Part shown: in pieces, positions 1-8,636 of the stretch
Numbering within the stretch: position 1 is the stretch's first letter
How the letters are laid out: every line of letters starts with the position of its first letter
Origin: an uncultured Peptococcaceae bacterium
GTDB lineage: Bacteria; Bacillota; Peptococcia; Peptococcales; Peptococcaceae
Reading direction: 5' to 3'
NCBI GenBank assembly: GCA_947254645.1
Contig: CAMYDW010000001.1
Coordinates: forward strand, 1-64,000
DNA: 64,000 nt
The notes under the pieces: generated by a model
The model's database searches: none
Told to the model about the DNA's origin: nothing
The model's input: the letters and a program-made list of their open reading frames with translations, nothing else
Made by a program: the position numbers and the translations under genes

Positions 1-130
1 ATAATAAATAGTCGCAAAATGACTAAAAGTTGTTGAAAAAAATAACGATGGATATAAATCGAAAAAATAAAATATTAAAATGAATTTGTGAAAAAAATCC
101 CTTACTCTAGTAGAGTGCTCTAAAATGGAC

Positions 131-168
131 TTGACGTATCGATTATTCTTTATGATAATGATAAAGAA
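131..168 (+). promoter_or_regulatory. Promoter with inverted repeat over the -10, upstream of fixC
   Basis: TTGACG (131-136), a 17-base spacer and GATAAT (154-159) form a good sigma-A-type promoter. An exact 8-bp inverted repeat, TTCTTTAT (146-153) and ATAAAGAA (161-168), brackets the -10 with 7 bases between the arms. The sequence resembles Fur/PerR-type boxes (GATAATGAT core), but the regulator is not identified. The start codon lies about 190 bases further on. The rest of 1-349 is AT-rich, and I see no gene or clear second promoter in it. Confidence 0.6.
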
Positions 169-349
169 CAACAATTCAATACTGATGCGGAAAGCTTTGA
201 TGAAATCTTCCAAATTGTCTGAAAATATTGTAGAATATACATGAAATGGTCAAATAGTGACCAAAAATCGTGAGACAAGCGGATTTCTCTAATTGCATCA
301 CAATAGTATAAGTTGCTTGGATCTCTAAATTAAATGAGGTGGGAGAAAC

Positions 350-1630
350 ATGTCAGAAGAAAGATTTGAAGTGATCGTCATCGGCGGTGGCTTAGCAGGT
401 TTGTCTGCGGCATATCGTCTCGCTAAAGCAGGTCGTAAGGTACTTGTTTTAGAAAAAGGACCACACAGCGGATCAAAGAACGTATCCGGCGGTCGTATCT
501 ACACCTATGCGCTTGATAAGCTCATGGGCGATGAATGGAAGGATGCACCACTCGAACGCGAAATCAATCAAGAACTCTTGATGATGATGAACGACGAGGA
601 TGCATTAGTTGTAAATACTTCTACCAATGCGCTAGGAGGACAATCTTACAGTGTTTTGCGTGCCCGTTTTGATAAATGGTTGGCAGACAAGGTAGAAGCA
701 GCTGGCGGCCTCGTTATTGGTGGGGCAACCGTTGATGGCCTTATTCGCAGAAACGGTCAAGTTTGTGGTGTTACTGTTGGTAAAGAAGAACTCGAATGTG
801 ACCTCGTTATTGATGCAGAAGGTGTCAATGCATTGGTTGCAGAACGTGCTGGTGTGATTGCACCAATTCGCATGGAAAATATTGCTGTTGCAGCGAAATT
901 CGTTATTCGTCTTGGCGAAAAAGTAATCAACGAACGTTTCCAAACTGAAAAAGGCAAAGGGGTTGCACTTCTTGGTATGGGTAGTGCGAACCAAGGCATC
1001 TTTGGTGGTGTGTTCATGTACACCAACAAAGAAACTGTTTCTTTAGGTCTTGTACAAGACTCTAAAGCTTGGAAGGCACATAACTTCCATTTGCCAACTG
1101 TCATGGAAGATTTAAAAGAACATCCAATCATCGGAAAATACATTGATGGCGGAGAATTAGTAGAATACACTGCACACCTTATTCCAGAAGGTGGCTATGA
1201 TTCCTTCTCTGAATTCTGCGGCGATGGGATTTTGGTAACAGGTGATGCTGCCGGTCTTTGCATGAACCGTGGTTACACTGTTCGTGGGATGGATTACGCA
1301 ATCTTGAGTGGTATTGCTGCTGCTGATACTGCTATCCAAGCACTTCAAAAAGGCATCTTTACTAAAGAATTCTTGAGCATGTATGAAGCACGCCTTGAAC
1401 ACAACACCTTGAATGATTTCAAAGTGATGCGTAAAGCTCATAACTACATGGCACACACCGATCATCTTTTCACTACCTATCCAAACCTTGCTATTCAAGC
1501 AATGCAAAATCTTTACAATGTAGATGGTAGTGCAGTACAAAAAACGGTGAAAACTGTCATCAAAGATATGCGCGATGTAAAACTTTGGAGCATCGCAAAA
1601 GACGCATTCAAGGGGGTTAGATCATTATGA
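350..1630 (+). CDS. fixC: FixC-family FAD-dependent oxidoreductase (ETF-quinone oxidoreductase type)
   Basis: This is a flavoprotein dehydrogenase that accepts or passes electrons from the FixA/FixB (EtfB/EtfA) flavoprotein. It has an N-terminal dinucleotide-binding motif (IGGGLAGLSAAY, residues 11-22) and a second FAD motif, GDAAGLCMNRG, at about 298. At 426 residues it matches FixC length. An AGGTGGGAG ribosome site precedes ATG 350. Its stop overlaps the fixX start (ATGA), so the two are translationally coupled. In FixABCX complexes FixC and FixX form the branch that leads away from the bifurcating ETF. The electron donor and acceptor here are inferred. Confidence 0.9.
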   Translation: MSEERFEVIVIGGGLAGLSAAYRLAKAGRKVLVLEKGPHSGSKNVSGGRIYTYALDKLMGDEWKDAPLEREINQELLMMMNDEDALVVNTSTNALGGQSYSVLRARFDKWLADKVEAAGGLVIGGATVDGLIRRNGQVCGVTVGKEELECDLVIDAEGVNALVAERAGVIAPIRMENIAVAAKFVIRLGEKVINERFQTEKGKGVALLGMGSANQGIFGGVFMYTNKETVSLGLVQDSKAWKAHNFHLPTVMEDLKEHPIIGKYIDGGELVEYTAHLIPEGGYDSFSEFCGDGILVTGDAAGLCMNRGYTVRGMDYAILSGIAAADTAIQALQKGIFTKEFLSMYEARLEHNTLNDFKVMRKAHNYMAHTDHLFTTYPNLAIQAMQNLYNVDGSAVQKTVKTVIKDMRDVKLWSIAKDAFKGVRSL

Positions 1631-1932
1631 TGAAAAGAATGAATATGGATGACCGTCTTGCGGCCAACCGTTTCGATAGTGATGACGAAAATGCACACAT
1701 CGTCATTGATAAAGAAGCTTGTCGTACATGCACCCACCGTGCATGCACCTATAGCTGCCCTGCAGAACGTTATAAATGGGATGAACTCAACGATATCATG
1801 ACCTTTGACCATGTTGGTTGTCTTGAATGTGGGAACTGTCGTCTTGTGTGCGAACGTTTGAATGAACGTCGCCCAGGCTATGACTGGAACTACCCAATTG
1901 AAGGAAGAGGCTTCTTATCTAAAGAAGGTTAA
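1627..1932 (+). CDS. fixX: FixX ferredoxin-like protein
   Basis: This small (101 aa) iron-sulfur protein is the electron partner of FixC. Eight cysteines lie in two groups: C32, C35, C40, C44, with a proline after the last, and C65, C68, C71, C75. This is the ferredoxin-like arrangement of FixX. ATG 1627 overlaps the fixC stop by four bases; a second ATG at 1630 is equally possible and changes one residue. The protein is probably cytoplasmic and bound to FixC. Operon position between fixC and etfB supports the call. Confidence 0.9.
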   Translation: MMKRMNMDDRLAANRFDSDDENAHIVIDKEACRTCTHRACTYSCPAERYKWDELNDIMTFDHVGCLECGNCRLVCERLNERRPGYDWNYPIEGRGFLSKEG

Positions 1933-1982
1933 TGAGTACGAGCACATTTTAATTTACTAACGAAGAAAGAGGAGCAGTGACC

Positions 1983-2792
1983 ATGAATATATTAGCATGT
2001 ATTAAACAGGTACCGGATACTGCTGAAATCAAAGTCGATCCAGTAACCAATACCCTTATTCGTAAAGGGGTACCAAGTATTGTCAACCCATTTGACCTTA
2101 ATGCCCTTGAAGCGGCTGTTACCCTAAAGGAACAAAACCCTGGCTCTACGATTACTTTGTTAACCATGGGGCCTCCTGCTGCTGACGCTGCATTGCGTGA
2201 AGGCTTAAGCATGGGTGCTGACAATGCATATCTTTTGACTGACCGTGCATTTGCAGGGGCAGATACTTATGCAACCAGTTATGCATTGTATGCAGCAATC
2301 AAACACATCGAAGAACTTAAAGGCAGCAAATTTGACTTAATCATCTGCGGTATCATGGCTGTCGATGGTGACACAGGACAAGTTGGTCCAGAATTGGCTG
2401 AACACTTGGATATTCCACAAATCACCTATTGCATTGGCGCAGAATTAAAAGATGGCAAACTTATCACCAAACGTTCCCATGAAATGGGTTATGAAGTGAT
2501 TGAAGCACAATTGCCTTGCCTATTGGCAGTAACCAAGGAAATGAACAAGCCACGTCGTGGTTCTGTTCGCGGTAAAATCGCTGCAAAACGTGCAGACATC
2601 ACCTTGATTTCTGCAGATACCTTGGGTGAATCTCTTGACCGTACCAAGATTGGTTTGAAAGGCTCTCCAACCAACGTACGTAGTGCTGCACCACCAAAAA
2701 TGCGTAGCCGTGGTGAAGACGTGAGTGGCAAAGATGCGAAAGAATCTGTTGCAAACCTCATGGCAAAATTAACTGAAGGCAGCATTATTTAA
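1983..2792 (+). CDS. etfB: Electron transfer flavoprotein beta subunit (FixA/EtfB)
   Basis: This is the smaller ETF subunit, 269 aa, which pairs with EtfA. It starts with the typical MNILACIKQVPDT and carries the EtfB signature DGDTGQVGPELAEHL around residue 122. ATG 1983 was chosen over the in-frame GTG at 1977 because the AGAGGAG site ends at 1974 and leaves 8 bases to the ATG. In bifurcating ETFs this subunit helps bind the extra FAD and the NADH site; whether this copy bifurcates cannot be seen. It follows fixX after a 50-base gap in the same operon. Confidence 0.9.
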   Translation: MNILACIKQVPDTAEIKVDPVTNTLIRKGVPSIVNPFDLNALEAAVTLKEQNPGSTITLLTMGPPAADAALREGLSMGADNAYLLTDRAFAGADTYATSYALYAAIKHIEELKGSKFDLIICGIMAVDGDTGQVGPELAEHLDIPQITYCIGAELKDGKLITKRSHEMGYEVIEAQLPCLLAVTKEMNKPRRGSVRGKIAAKRADITLISADTLGESLDRTKIGLKGSPTNVRSAAPPKMRSRGEDVSGKDAKESVANLMAKLTEGSII

Positions 2793-2808
2793 GGGAGGTT
2801 GAGTAAGA

Positions 2809-3819
2809 ATGGATTTGAAAGAGTATAAAAACCTTTGGGTATTCATCGAACAAGAAGACAATGTCCCTAAAAGTGTTGGTCTTGAACTTTTAAATGAAGC
2901 AAAACGTATGGCTCAAGAATGCAACCAAGAAGTTTGGGCAATGGTCTTAGGATCTGACAATGCAGAATGTATTAAGCAAGCTGCTGAATATGGTGCAGAT
3001 AAAGTTGTTTCTGTAGAAGGCCCAGAATATGGACATTACAATACAGATGCTTACAGCAAAGCTATAACGACTTTAATTAATAAACATAAACCATCTGCAA
3101 TTCTTTTCGGTGCAACCTTTAATGGTCGTGACATTGGTCCTAAAGTAGCATGCAACATGCATACTGGGTTGACCGCTGACTGTACTGAACTTGAAATTGA
3201 TAGTGAAGGCGTAGTGACTTGGATTCGTCCTGCATTGGGTGGGAACTTAATGGGTCATATTTATTGCCCTAACACTCGTCCACAAATGGGGACTGTACGT
3301 CCAGGCGTATTCAAGAAAGCGGAACGTCAAGAAGGCCGTAAAGTAGACGTTATCAAAGAAAAAATTCAAGTAAAAGAAAACGAAATGCGTACCAAATTAC
3401 TCGAATTTGTACGTACCGTTGATGAAAATGCGATTCGCATCGAAGATGCCAATGCACTTGTTGTAGGTGGTCGTGGTTTAGGAAAAGCTGAAAACTTCAA
3501 GTTGCTTGAAGAATTGGCTGAAGCGATTGGCGGCGTTGTTGCTGGTAGTCGTAAAACTGTCGATGCAGGCTGGATTCCAGTGGCTCAACAAGTTGGGCAA
3601 ACTGGTAAAACCGTTGCACCAGATATCTACATTGCTGTAGGGATCAGTGGTGCAATCCAACATAAGGTTGGTATGGAAAAATCTGGTACCATTATTGCTA
3701 TTAATAATGACCCAAATGCAGCTATTTTTGAATTTGCTGATTATGGCATTGTTGGTGATTTGATGCAAGTTGTTCCAGAACTCACTGCAGCTATAAAGGC
3801 CTATAAAAATAGTAAGTAA
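2809..3819 (+). CDS. etfA: Electron transfer flavoprotein alpha subunit (FixB/EtfA)
   Basis: This is the larger ETF subunit, 336 aa, carrying the FAD-binding C-terminal domain. Visible signatures are GGRGLGKAENFKLLEELAE (about residue 222), the SRKTVDAGW segment, and VGISGAIQHKVGM in the FAD-binding region. A GGGAGG site precedes ATG 2809. It is the last gene of the fixC-fixX-etfB-etfA unit and is followed by a terminator. The gene order C-X-A-B differs from the classic fixABCX order. I infer a role in flavin-based electron transfer of anaerobic acyl-CoA or amino-acid metabolism. Confidence 0.9.
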   Translation: MDLKEYKNLWVFIEQEDNVPKSVGLELLNEAKRMAQECNQEVWAMVLGSDNAECIKQAAEYGADKVVSVEGPEYGHYNTDAYSKAITTLINKHKPSAILFGATFNGRDIGPKVACNMHTGLTADCTELEIDSEGVVTWIRPALGGNLMGHIYCPNTRPQMGTVRPGVFKKAERQEGRKVDVIKEKIQVKENEMRTKLLEFVRTVDENAIRIEDANALVVGGRGLGKAENFKLLEELAEAIGGVVAGSRKTVDAGWIPVAQQVGQTGKTVAPDIYIAVGISGAIQHKVGMEKSGTIIAINNDPNAAIFEFADYGIVGDLMQVVPELTAAIKAYKNSK

Positions 3820-3831
3820 AAACTAAAAAAG

Positions 3832-3860
3832 GACCGAGGCAGAAGCCTCGGTCTTTTTTT
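3832..3860 (+). terminator. Intrinsic terminator of the fix/etf operon
   Basis: The 9-bp stem GACCGAGGC / GCCTCGGTC has an AGAA loop and is followed by seven T. It begins 12 bases after the etfA stop. Downstream to 4020 the sequence is AT-rich and shows no gene. Confidence 0.9.
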
Positions 3861-4034
3861 AGTTTGAGAACATATACATAAAAATAAAATGTTATATTTT
3901 ATGACTATCATATACATAAAAGAATGCTATATGACAAATCTGGTTTATAATTTGAATTGATAATATTAATGTCTTAACCTATTTTTATAAAGGGTTTATG
4001 AATAAGGGAATAAATTAAAAGGAAGGAGATTGTA

Positions 4035-4584
4035 ATGAAAAAAATTATAACGCTTTTGTTATGGAAGGGTTTAGAGAGCAAAAGCCAAAGTGGTACAACA
4101 TACAGCTATGATGTGCACGAAGTTGGAGAAGCAAACGGCGAAGTGACTTTGGGCGGTCGTACCTATAAGGTGAAAAAAGATGACCATGCTCAAACAGGGC
4201 ATTTCATCACCAATGAATTAAAGGCGCCTACGCCTAAAAAACCGCCAATGGGTACCACCGAGCCTAGAACAACCTCCTCAAAATGAGCCAAAAAATCCAC
4301 CAGAACAAGAAAAAACAACTGCAATCAGTGTCAGCAAAATCTGGATGGTCAAAGGCTCTGATAAGCACATCACTAAAAATATTCCTGAAGTGACTTTAGA
4401 ATTGCTTCAATATGAATCCAGAGACGGCAAGGTGAGTCTTGTAGATATCAAACCGATTGTTTTAAGGGTTGGCCAAGGGGCGCCAAAAACAGGTGATAGT
4501 CAAATACCGTTTGCATGGGCAGGGATGTTATTTGCAGCAGGGGGAGCGATGCTCTGTACCCGCCGAAAAACAAAAAGAAAATAA
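4035..4584 (+). pseudogene. Decayed CnaB-type, sortase-anchored surface protein
   Basis: A strong ribosome site (GGAAGGAG) precedes an MKKIITLLLW start, which looks like the beginning of a signal peptide. It runs directly into the end of a CnaB-like repeat (TYSYDVHEVGEANGEVTLGG) with no N-terminal domains. The frame stops at 4284-4286. The next frame, open from 4222, continues with a P/E/Q-rich linker and another CnaB-like start (ISVSKIWMVKGSDKH). It ends in an anchor-like tail: APKTGD, a hydrophobic stretch and RRKTKRK. The LPxTG leucine is alanine here. I read this as internal deletions plus a frameshift in a formerly large adhesin. Confidence 0.7.
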
Positions 4585-4590
4585 ATAAAA

Positions 4591-4619
4591 AAAGCTCAAT
4601 CATTCAATGATTGAGCTTT
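4591..4619. terminator. Bidirectional terminator between convergent genes
   Basis: AAAGCTCAATCATT and AATGATTGAGCTTT form a long stem around a minimal loop. T runs lie on the plus side and A runs on the other, so it can serve the adhesin remnant and the minus-strand gene ending at 4626. Confidence 0.85.
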
Positions 4620-4625
4620 TTACTT

Positions 4626-5237
4626 TTAGTTGTCTTTAACAATTTCTTCGACGACTTCTTTTTCTTTTTTGAGACTGTTGTAGTGACCTGTCACAATTGG
4701 TGGTTTTGCACCATTTGGATCAAAATAAGCAGGATCCCCTACATATTCCACATTGCGGTTGGCATATGCTTGGGCTTTGTCTGCAGTTGCATAGATGTCT
4801 GCTGCTGCCTTTACAGTATCGGTAATGGCAGACACTGTTGCAGCACCTGGGGTTGGATCCTGTTTATCTTTTAGTAAAACATCATCATAAATTGGCGGAA
4901 TAAAAACACCGTTCTGTTCAATGGCGTCAGAGCATAGAGGATCTCTTTTGCAATCCGCGTAAGCTGTTAAATCTTCAGATTGACGATAAAGGTCATAGCT
5001 GTTCTTCACGAAACCAACGACATCGTCTTTTAAAATAGAAATAGCACGTTTTAAAACGGTTTTATTTTTCTTGCTTGGGTCACGTAGATCTTTTACGGTC
5101 ATTTTGGTGACACGTGCTGCATCCTTTGCAAGAGGAACCCCTTCTTGCTTAGCAATAGATGCAATTTTTTTGCCTTCTTCGGCAACCTTAGAAGTCGTTT
5201 CCTGTAATTTTTGTTTTTGTTCTTCGCTCAATGCCAT
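4626..5237 (-). CDS. Hypothetical protein, 203 aa, charged helical N-terminus
   Basis: I do not recognise the family. The protein begins MALSEEQKQKLQETTSKVA and is rich in K, E, D and A, with predicted amphipathic helices to about residue 90. A Cys pair follows (CKRDPLC, about 118-124). The middle region is rich in prolines and small residues, and the C-terminus is acidic (EVVEEIVKDN). No signal peptide or membrane segment is visible, so it is probably cytoplasmic. An AAAGGGG site lies upstream of ATG 5237 on the minus strand. It is a single-gene unit between a degenerate adhesin and the polyamine operon. Confidence 0.75.
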   Translation of the reverse strand: MALSEEQKQKLQETTSKVAEEGKKIASIAKQEGVPLAKDAARVTKMTVKDLRDPSKKNKTVLKRAISILKDDVVGFVKNSYDLYRQSEDLTAYADCKRDPLCSDAIEQNGVFIPPIYDDVLLKDKQDPTPGAATVSAITDTVKAAADIYATADKAQAYANRNVEYVGDPAYFDPNGAKPPIVTGHYNSLKKEKEVVEEIVKDN

Positions 5238-5418
5238 GGTATTTATCCCCTTTGTGTGTATTTGCTTACGTCACTAATATACCCAGTTTTGATAGCAATA
5301 TTATAGCAAAAAACCGACTATTTAGACAATAGTGAAATGGTGGCAAGGTTGCCGAGTTTGATTGCAACAAGGGAAGGGTTGAACTGATAATTTTGCCCTT
5401 TCGTTCACCTGCAATTCG

Positions 5419-5447
5419 TTGACGAATAGGGGTCCAACTGCTATACT
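5419..5447 (+). promoter_or_regulatory. Promoter of the polyamine operon
   Basis: TTGACG (5419-5424), 17 bases, then TATACT (5442-5447): a near-consensus promoter. It predicts a start near 5454 and a leader of about 80 bases before speD. I see no riboswitch in the leader. The rest of 5238-5418 holds nothing I can name. Confidence 0.8.
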
Positions 5448-5535
5448 TTAACTGTTATAGAGTGTCATAAAATTGCTGTTACTAGCCCTTTTTGCGAGTG
5501 ATGGCATAAATTATATAAAAAGAGGAGAGTGGGAC

Positions 5536-6300
5536 ATGGAAGATAGAATCCGTCTCTACGGCTTTAATAACCTGACCAAATCTTTGAGTTTTAATATATA
5601 TGATGTGTGCTATGCACGTACACAACGTGAACAACAGGATTATGTGGCATATATTGATGAACAATATAATTCGGAACGGTTGACGGATATACTCACCCAT
5701 GTGACCGAAATGATTGGCGCGCGTGTCCTTAACATTAGCCGTCAGGACTATGACCCACAAGGTGCCAGTGCAGCCATCTTGATTGCAGAAGAATCCATGG
5801 TGCCCTCTTTAGAGAGCGATATTCTCTTGGGCCACCTAGATAAAAGCCATGTCACGGTACATACTTATCCAGAATATCATCCAGAAAAGGCCATTGCGAC
5901 TTTCCGTGTTGATATTGATGTGGCAACCTGTGGTCAAATTTCTCCTTTGCAAACCCTTGATTATCTGATTAGTAGCTTTGATTCTGATATTATCACCATG
6001 GACTATCGTGTGCGTGGTTTTACTCGAGACATCAATGGTCAAAAGCTGTTTAATGATTTGCCCCTTGCATCTATTCAAGACTATATTGATGATGCGACCT
6101 TGATGCGCTATGATGCGGCTGATATCAATTTGTATCAAGCCAATGTGTATCATACCAAAATGCTCATTAAAGAGATTGACCTACAAAACTACCTGTTTAA
6201 TACCGATGCTTATGAGCTGTTGCCTCAAAAGCGTCTTGAAATTACTCAAAATCTTCGCCGTGAAATGATAGAAATCTTTAGTGGATGTAATGTCTACTAG
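5536..6300 (+). CDS. speD: S-adenosylmethionine decarboxylase proenzyme
   Basis: It decarboxylates AdoMet to supply aminopropyl groups for spermidine synthesis. The 254-aa protein is of the E. coli SpeD type. The self-cleavage site is visible at K103-S104 within LDKSHVTVHTYPE, where Ser104 becomes the pyruvoyl group. The downstream ATCGQISPL segment contains the conserved cysteine region. ATG 5536 was chosen because AGGAGAG lies 6 bases upstream; a longer frame to 5473 lacks a ribosome site. It is first of six polyamine genes. Confidence 0.9.
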   Translation: MEDRIRLYGFNNLTKSLSFNIYDVCYARTQREQQDYVAYIDEQYNSERLTDILTHVTEMIGARVLNISRQDYDPQGASAAILIAEESMVPSLESDILLGHLDKSHVTVHTYPEYHPEKAIATFRVDIDVATCGQISPLQTLDYLISSFDSDIITMDYRVRGFTRDINGQKLFNDLPLASIQDYIDDATLMRYDAADINLYQANVYHTKMLIKEIDLQNYLFNTDAYELLPQKRLEITQNLRREMIEIFSGCNVY

Positions 6301-6315
6301 GAAGGAGTGGGCATC

Positions 6316-7764
6316 TTGAATCAAGACAGAATGCCTATTTTAGAGGCACTAGAAGACTTTAAAAGTCAACGGATTGTGCCTTTTGATGTACCAGGTCACA
6401 AACGCGGCAAGGGAAATAGTGAGCTTACCAGTTTTTTAGGGGAGGCTTGCGTTTCATTAGATGTCAACTCCATGAAATGTCTAGACAACCTCTGTCATCC
6501 TGTGAGTGTCATTCGTGAAGCGGAAATGCTTGCTGCCGACGCCTTTAAGGCGCAGGCAGCTTTTCTTATGGTAGGCGGTACCACGTCATCGGTACAAGCG
6601 ATGATTTTGTCTGTCCTTGCTCCTGGTGATGAAATTATTTTGCCTCGTAATGTGCACCGTAGCGTCATCAATGCCTTGGTATTGGTCGATGCGAAACCAA
6701 TTTATATTAATCCACAAACCAATCAACGCCTAGGGATTTCCCTTGGCATGAAGGTGTCCGATGTGGAAGCGGCTATTTTGGCCCACCCAAATGCAAAGGC
6801 AGTGCTGGTGAACAATCCAACCTACTATGGCATTTGTTCTAATTTAGAAGCCATTGTCGATTTGGCACATGCCCATGGCATGAAGGTGCTTGCTGATGAA
6901 GCCCATGGCACACATTTTTATTTTGGTGAGGGCTTACCAAAGGCTGCCATGCATGTTGGTGCTGATATGGCGGCAGTGAGTATGCACAAGAGCGGTGGCT
7001 CTTTGACGCAAAGCTCGATTTTGCTCCTCGGCCCGAATATGAATGCCGACTATGTGCGTCAAATCATTAACCTGACCCAATCAACAAGTGGCTCTTATTT
7101 ATTGATGGTGAGCTTGGATATCTCTCGTCGGAATCTTGTTTTAAAGGGCAAGGATACCTTTAAAAAAGTCCTCGACTTTGCTGAATATGCACGCAATGAA
7201 ATCAATGCCATTGGTGATTACTGGGCTTATGGGTATGATTTAATTGACGGAGACAGTGTGTATGATTTTGACCGTACCAAGCTTTCTGTCAACACCCTGT
7301 CCCTTGGACTGGCTGGTATTGAGGTCTATGACCTTTTGCGTGATGAATACGATATTCAAGCGGAGCTAGGAGATCTTGGCAACTTCTTGGCGTATTTGTC
7401 GATTGGCGACCGTCTGGCAGATATTGAGCGCTTGGTGAGTGCCCTTGCAGAAATTCGCCGCCGCTTTAAAAAGCCAGCTGTGAACATGATTGAACAAGAA
7501 TATATCAATCCGATTGTCAAAATGACACCCCACGAAGCCTTTTATGCCCCTAAAAAATCTTTAGGCTTAGAAGAATGTGTCGGTTCTGTGTGCTCGGAAT
7601 TTGTGATGATCTATCCGCCTGGGATTCCGATTTTATCGCCAGGTGAATTGGTCACCAATGAAATTGTAGACTATATTCGCTATGCCAAACAAAAAGGCTG
7701 CTCAATGCTCGGTCCTGAAGACATGGGTGTCAACCGTCTGAATGTCATTGAAGGAGGACGCTAA
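6316..7764 (+). CDS. speA: Arginine decarboxylase (Orn/Lys/Arg decarboxylase, short form)
   Basis: This PLP enzyme of the aspartate-aminotransferase fold converts arginine to agmatine. The PLP lysine is K225 in SMHKSGGSLTQSS, with DEAHGTH (194-200) as the preceding cofactor motif; VPFDVPGHKRG is at the N-terminus. At 482 aa it has the short B. subtilis SpeA-type form, without the response-regulator-like wing. I chose TTG 6316 because GAAGGAG (6301-6307) is 8 bases upstream; GTG 6307 would overlap that site. Arginine specificity is inferred from the agmatinase two genes on; lysine or ornithine cannot be excluded. Confidence 0.85.
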   Translation: MNQDRMPILEALEDFKSQRIVPFDVPGHKRGKGNSELTSFLGEACVSLDVNSMKCLDNLCHPVSVIREAEMLAADAFKAQAAFLMVGGTTSSVQAMILSVLAPGDEIILPRNVHRSVINALVLVDAKPIYINPQTNQRLGISLGMKVSDVEAAILAHPNAKAVLVNNPTYYGICSNLEAIVDLAHAHGMKVLADEAHGTHFYFGEGLPKAAMHVGADMAAVSMHKSGGSLTQSSILLLGPNMNADYVRQIINLTQSTSGSYLLMVSLDISRRNLVLKGKDTFKKVLDFAEYARNEINAIGDYWAYGYDLIDGDSVYDFDRTKLSVNTLSLGLAGIEVYDLLRDEYDIQAELGDLGNFLAYLSIGDRLADIERLVSALAEIRRRFKKPAVNMIEQEYINPIVKMTPHEAFYAPKKSLGLEECVGSVCSEFVMIYPPGIPILSPGELVTNEIVDYIRYAKQKGCSMLGPEDMGVNRLNVIEGGR

Positions 7765-8636
7765 TGGAATTATGGTATACAGAAGCCCACTCGGTGGGTG
7801 TGAATTTTTCAATAAAATTTGACCGTCAGCTACACAGTGAAACCAGCGAATACCAACGCATCGATGTGTTTGAAAGCAAGGAGTTTGGTCGCTTTCTTAC
7901 CCTCGATGGCTACATGATGCTCACTGAAAAAGACGAGTTTATCTATCACGAGATGATTGTCCATGTGCCAATGGCGGTACATCCCAATCCAAAGCGCGTG
8001 TTGGTGATTGGCGCTGGGGATGGTGGCGTGTTGCGAGAATTGACACGCTATGATGAAGTTGAGCATATTGATGTATGTGAAATTGATGAGCGTGTGATTG
8101 CTGTTTGTCGTGAATGGTTGCCACGCACCGCTTGTGGGTTTGATGACCCACGGGTGCATATCCATATCCAAGATGGCTTGAAGTATGTGCGCAAATGCGA
8201 AGACTTATATGATTTGATTATTGTCGATTCCACAGATCCTTTTGGTCCAGGGGAAGGCCTCTTTACCAAGGAATTTTACGGCAACTGCTATAAAGCGTTG
8301 CACGATGATGGAATCATGGTCAATCAACATGAGAGTCCGTTTTATGAAGCAGATGCCAAGGCGATGCAACGTGCCCACAAGCGCATTGTGGACAGCTTTG
8401 CCATTAGCCGCGTGTATCAAGCGCATATCCCAACGTATCCATCTGGGCATTGGCTCTTTGGTTTTGCTTCAAAGAAGTACCATCCAGCCAAGGATTTGGA
8501 TGCAAAGCGTTGGAACCAACGTCAATTTAAAACAAAATATTACAATACCAACTTGCACAGAGGGAGCTTTTATCTGCCAAACTATGTGCAGGATTTGTTG
8601 ATGAATGTAGAACCAGAGGTAGAGGATGAAACTTAA
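7764..8636 (+). CDS. speE: Spermidine synthase / aminopropyltransferase
   Basis: It transfers an aminopropyl group from decarboxylated AdoMet to putrescine or a related amine. The 290-aa protein has the nucleotide-binding motif GAGDGGVLRELTRYDEVEHI and the catalytic segment VDSTDPFGPGEGLFTKEFY. ATG 7764 overlaps the speA stop by one base and follows AAGGAGG. The acceptor could be putrescine, agmatine (giving N1-aminopropylagmatine for the adjacent ureohydrolase) or spermidine. Sequence alone does not decide. Confidence 0.9.
   Translation: MELWYTEAHSVGVNFSIKFDRQLHSETSEYQRIDVFESKEFGRFLTLDGYMMLTEKDEFIYHEMIVHVPMAVHPNPKRVLVIGAGDGGVLRELTRYDEVEHIDVCEIDERVIAVCREWLPRTACGFDDPRVHIHIQDGLKYVRKCEDLYDLIIVDSTDPFGPGEGLFTKEFYGNCYKALHDDGIMVNQHESPFYEADAKAMQRAHKRIVDSFAISRVYQAHIPTYPSGHWLFGFASKKYHPAKDLDAKRWNQRQFKTKYYNTNLHRGSFYLPNYVQDLLMNVEPEVEDET

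Noticed and set aside
185..244. A 19-codon upstream frame in the fixC leader
   Set aside because: There is no ribosome site and no recognisable leader-peptide pattern; probably chance.
4881..5237. Treating the unknown 203-residue gene as phage- or toxin-related
   Set aside because: No antitoxin, phage or mobile gene is near, and no motif supports it.
5473..5535. Longer N-terminus for SpeD
   Set aside because: The start has no ribosome site, whereas AGGAGAG lies at proper distance from ATG 5536.
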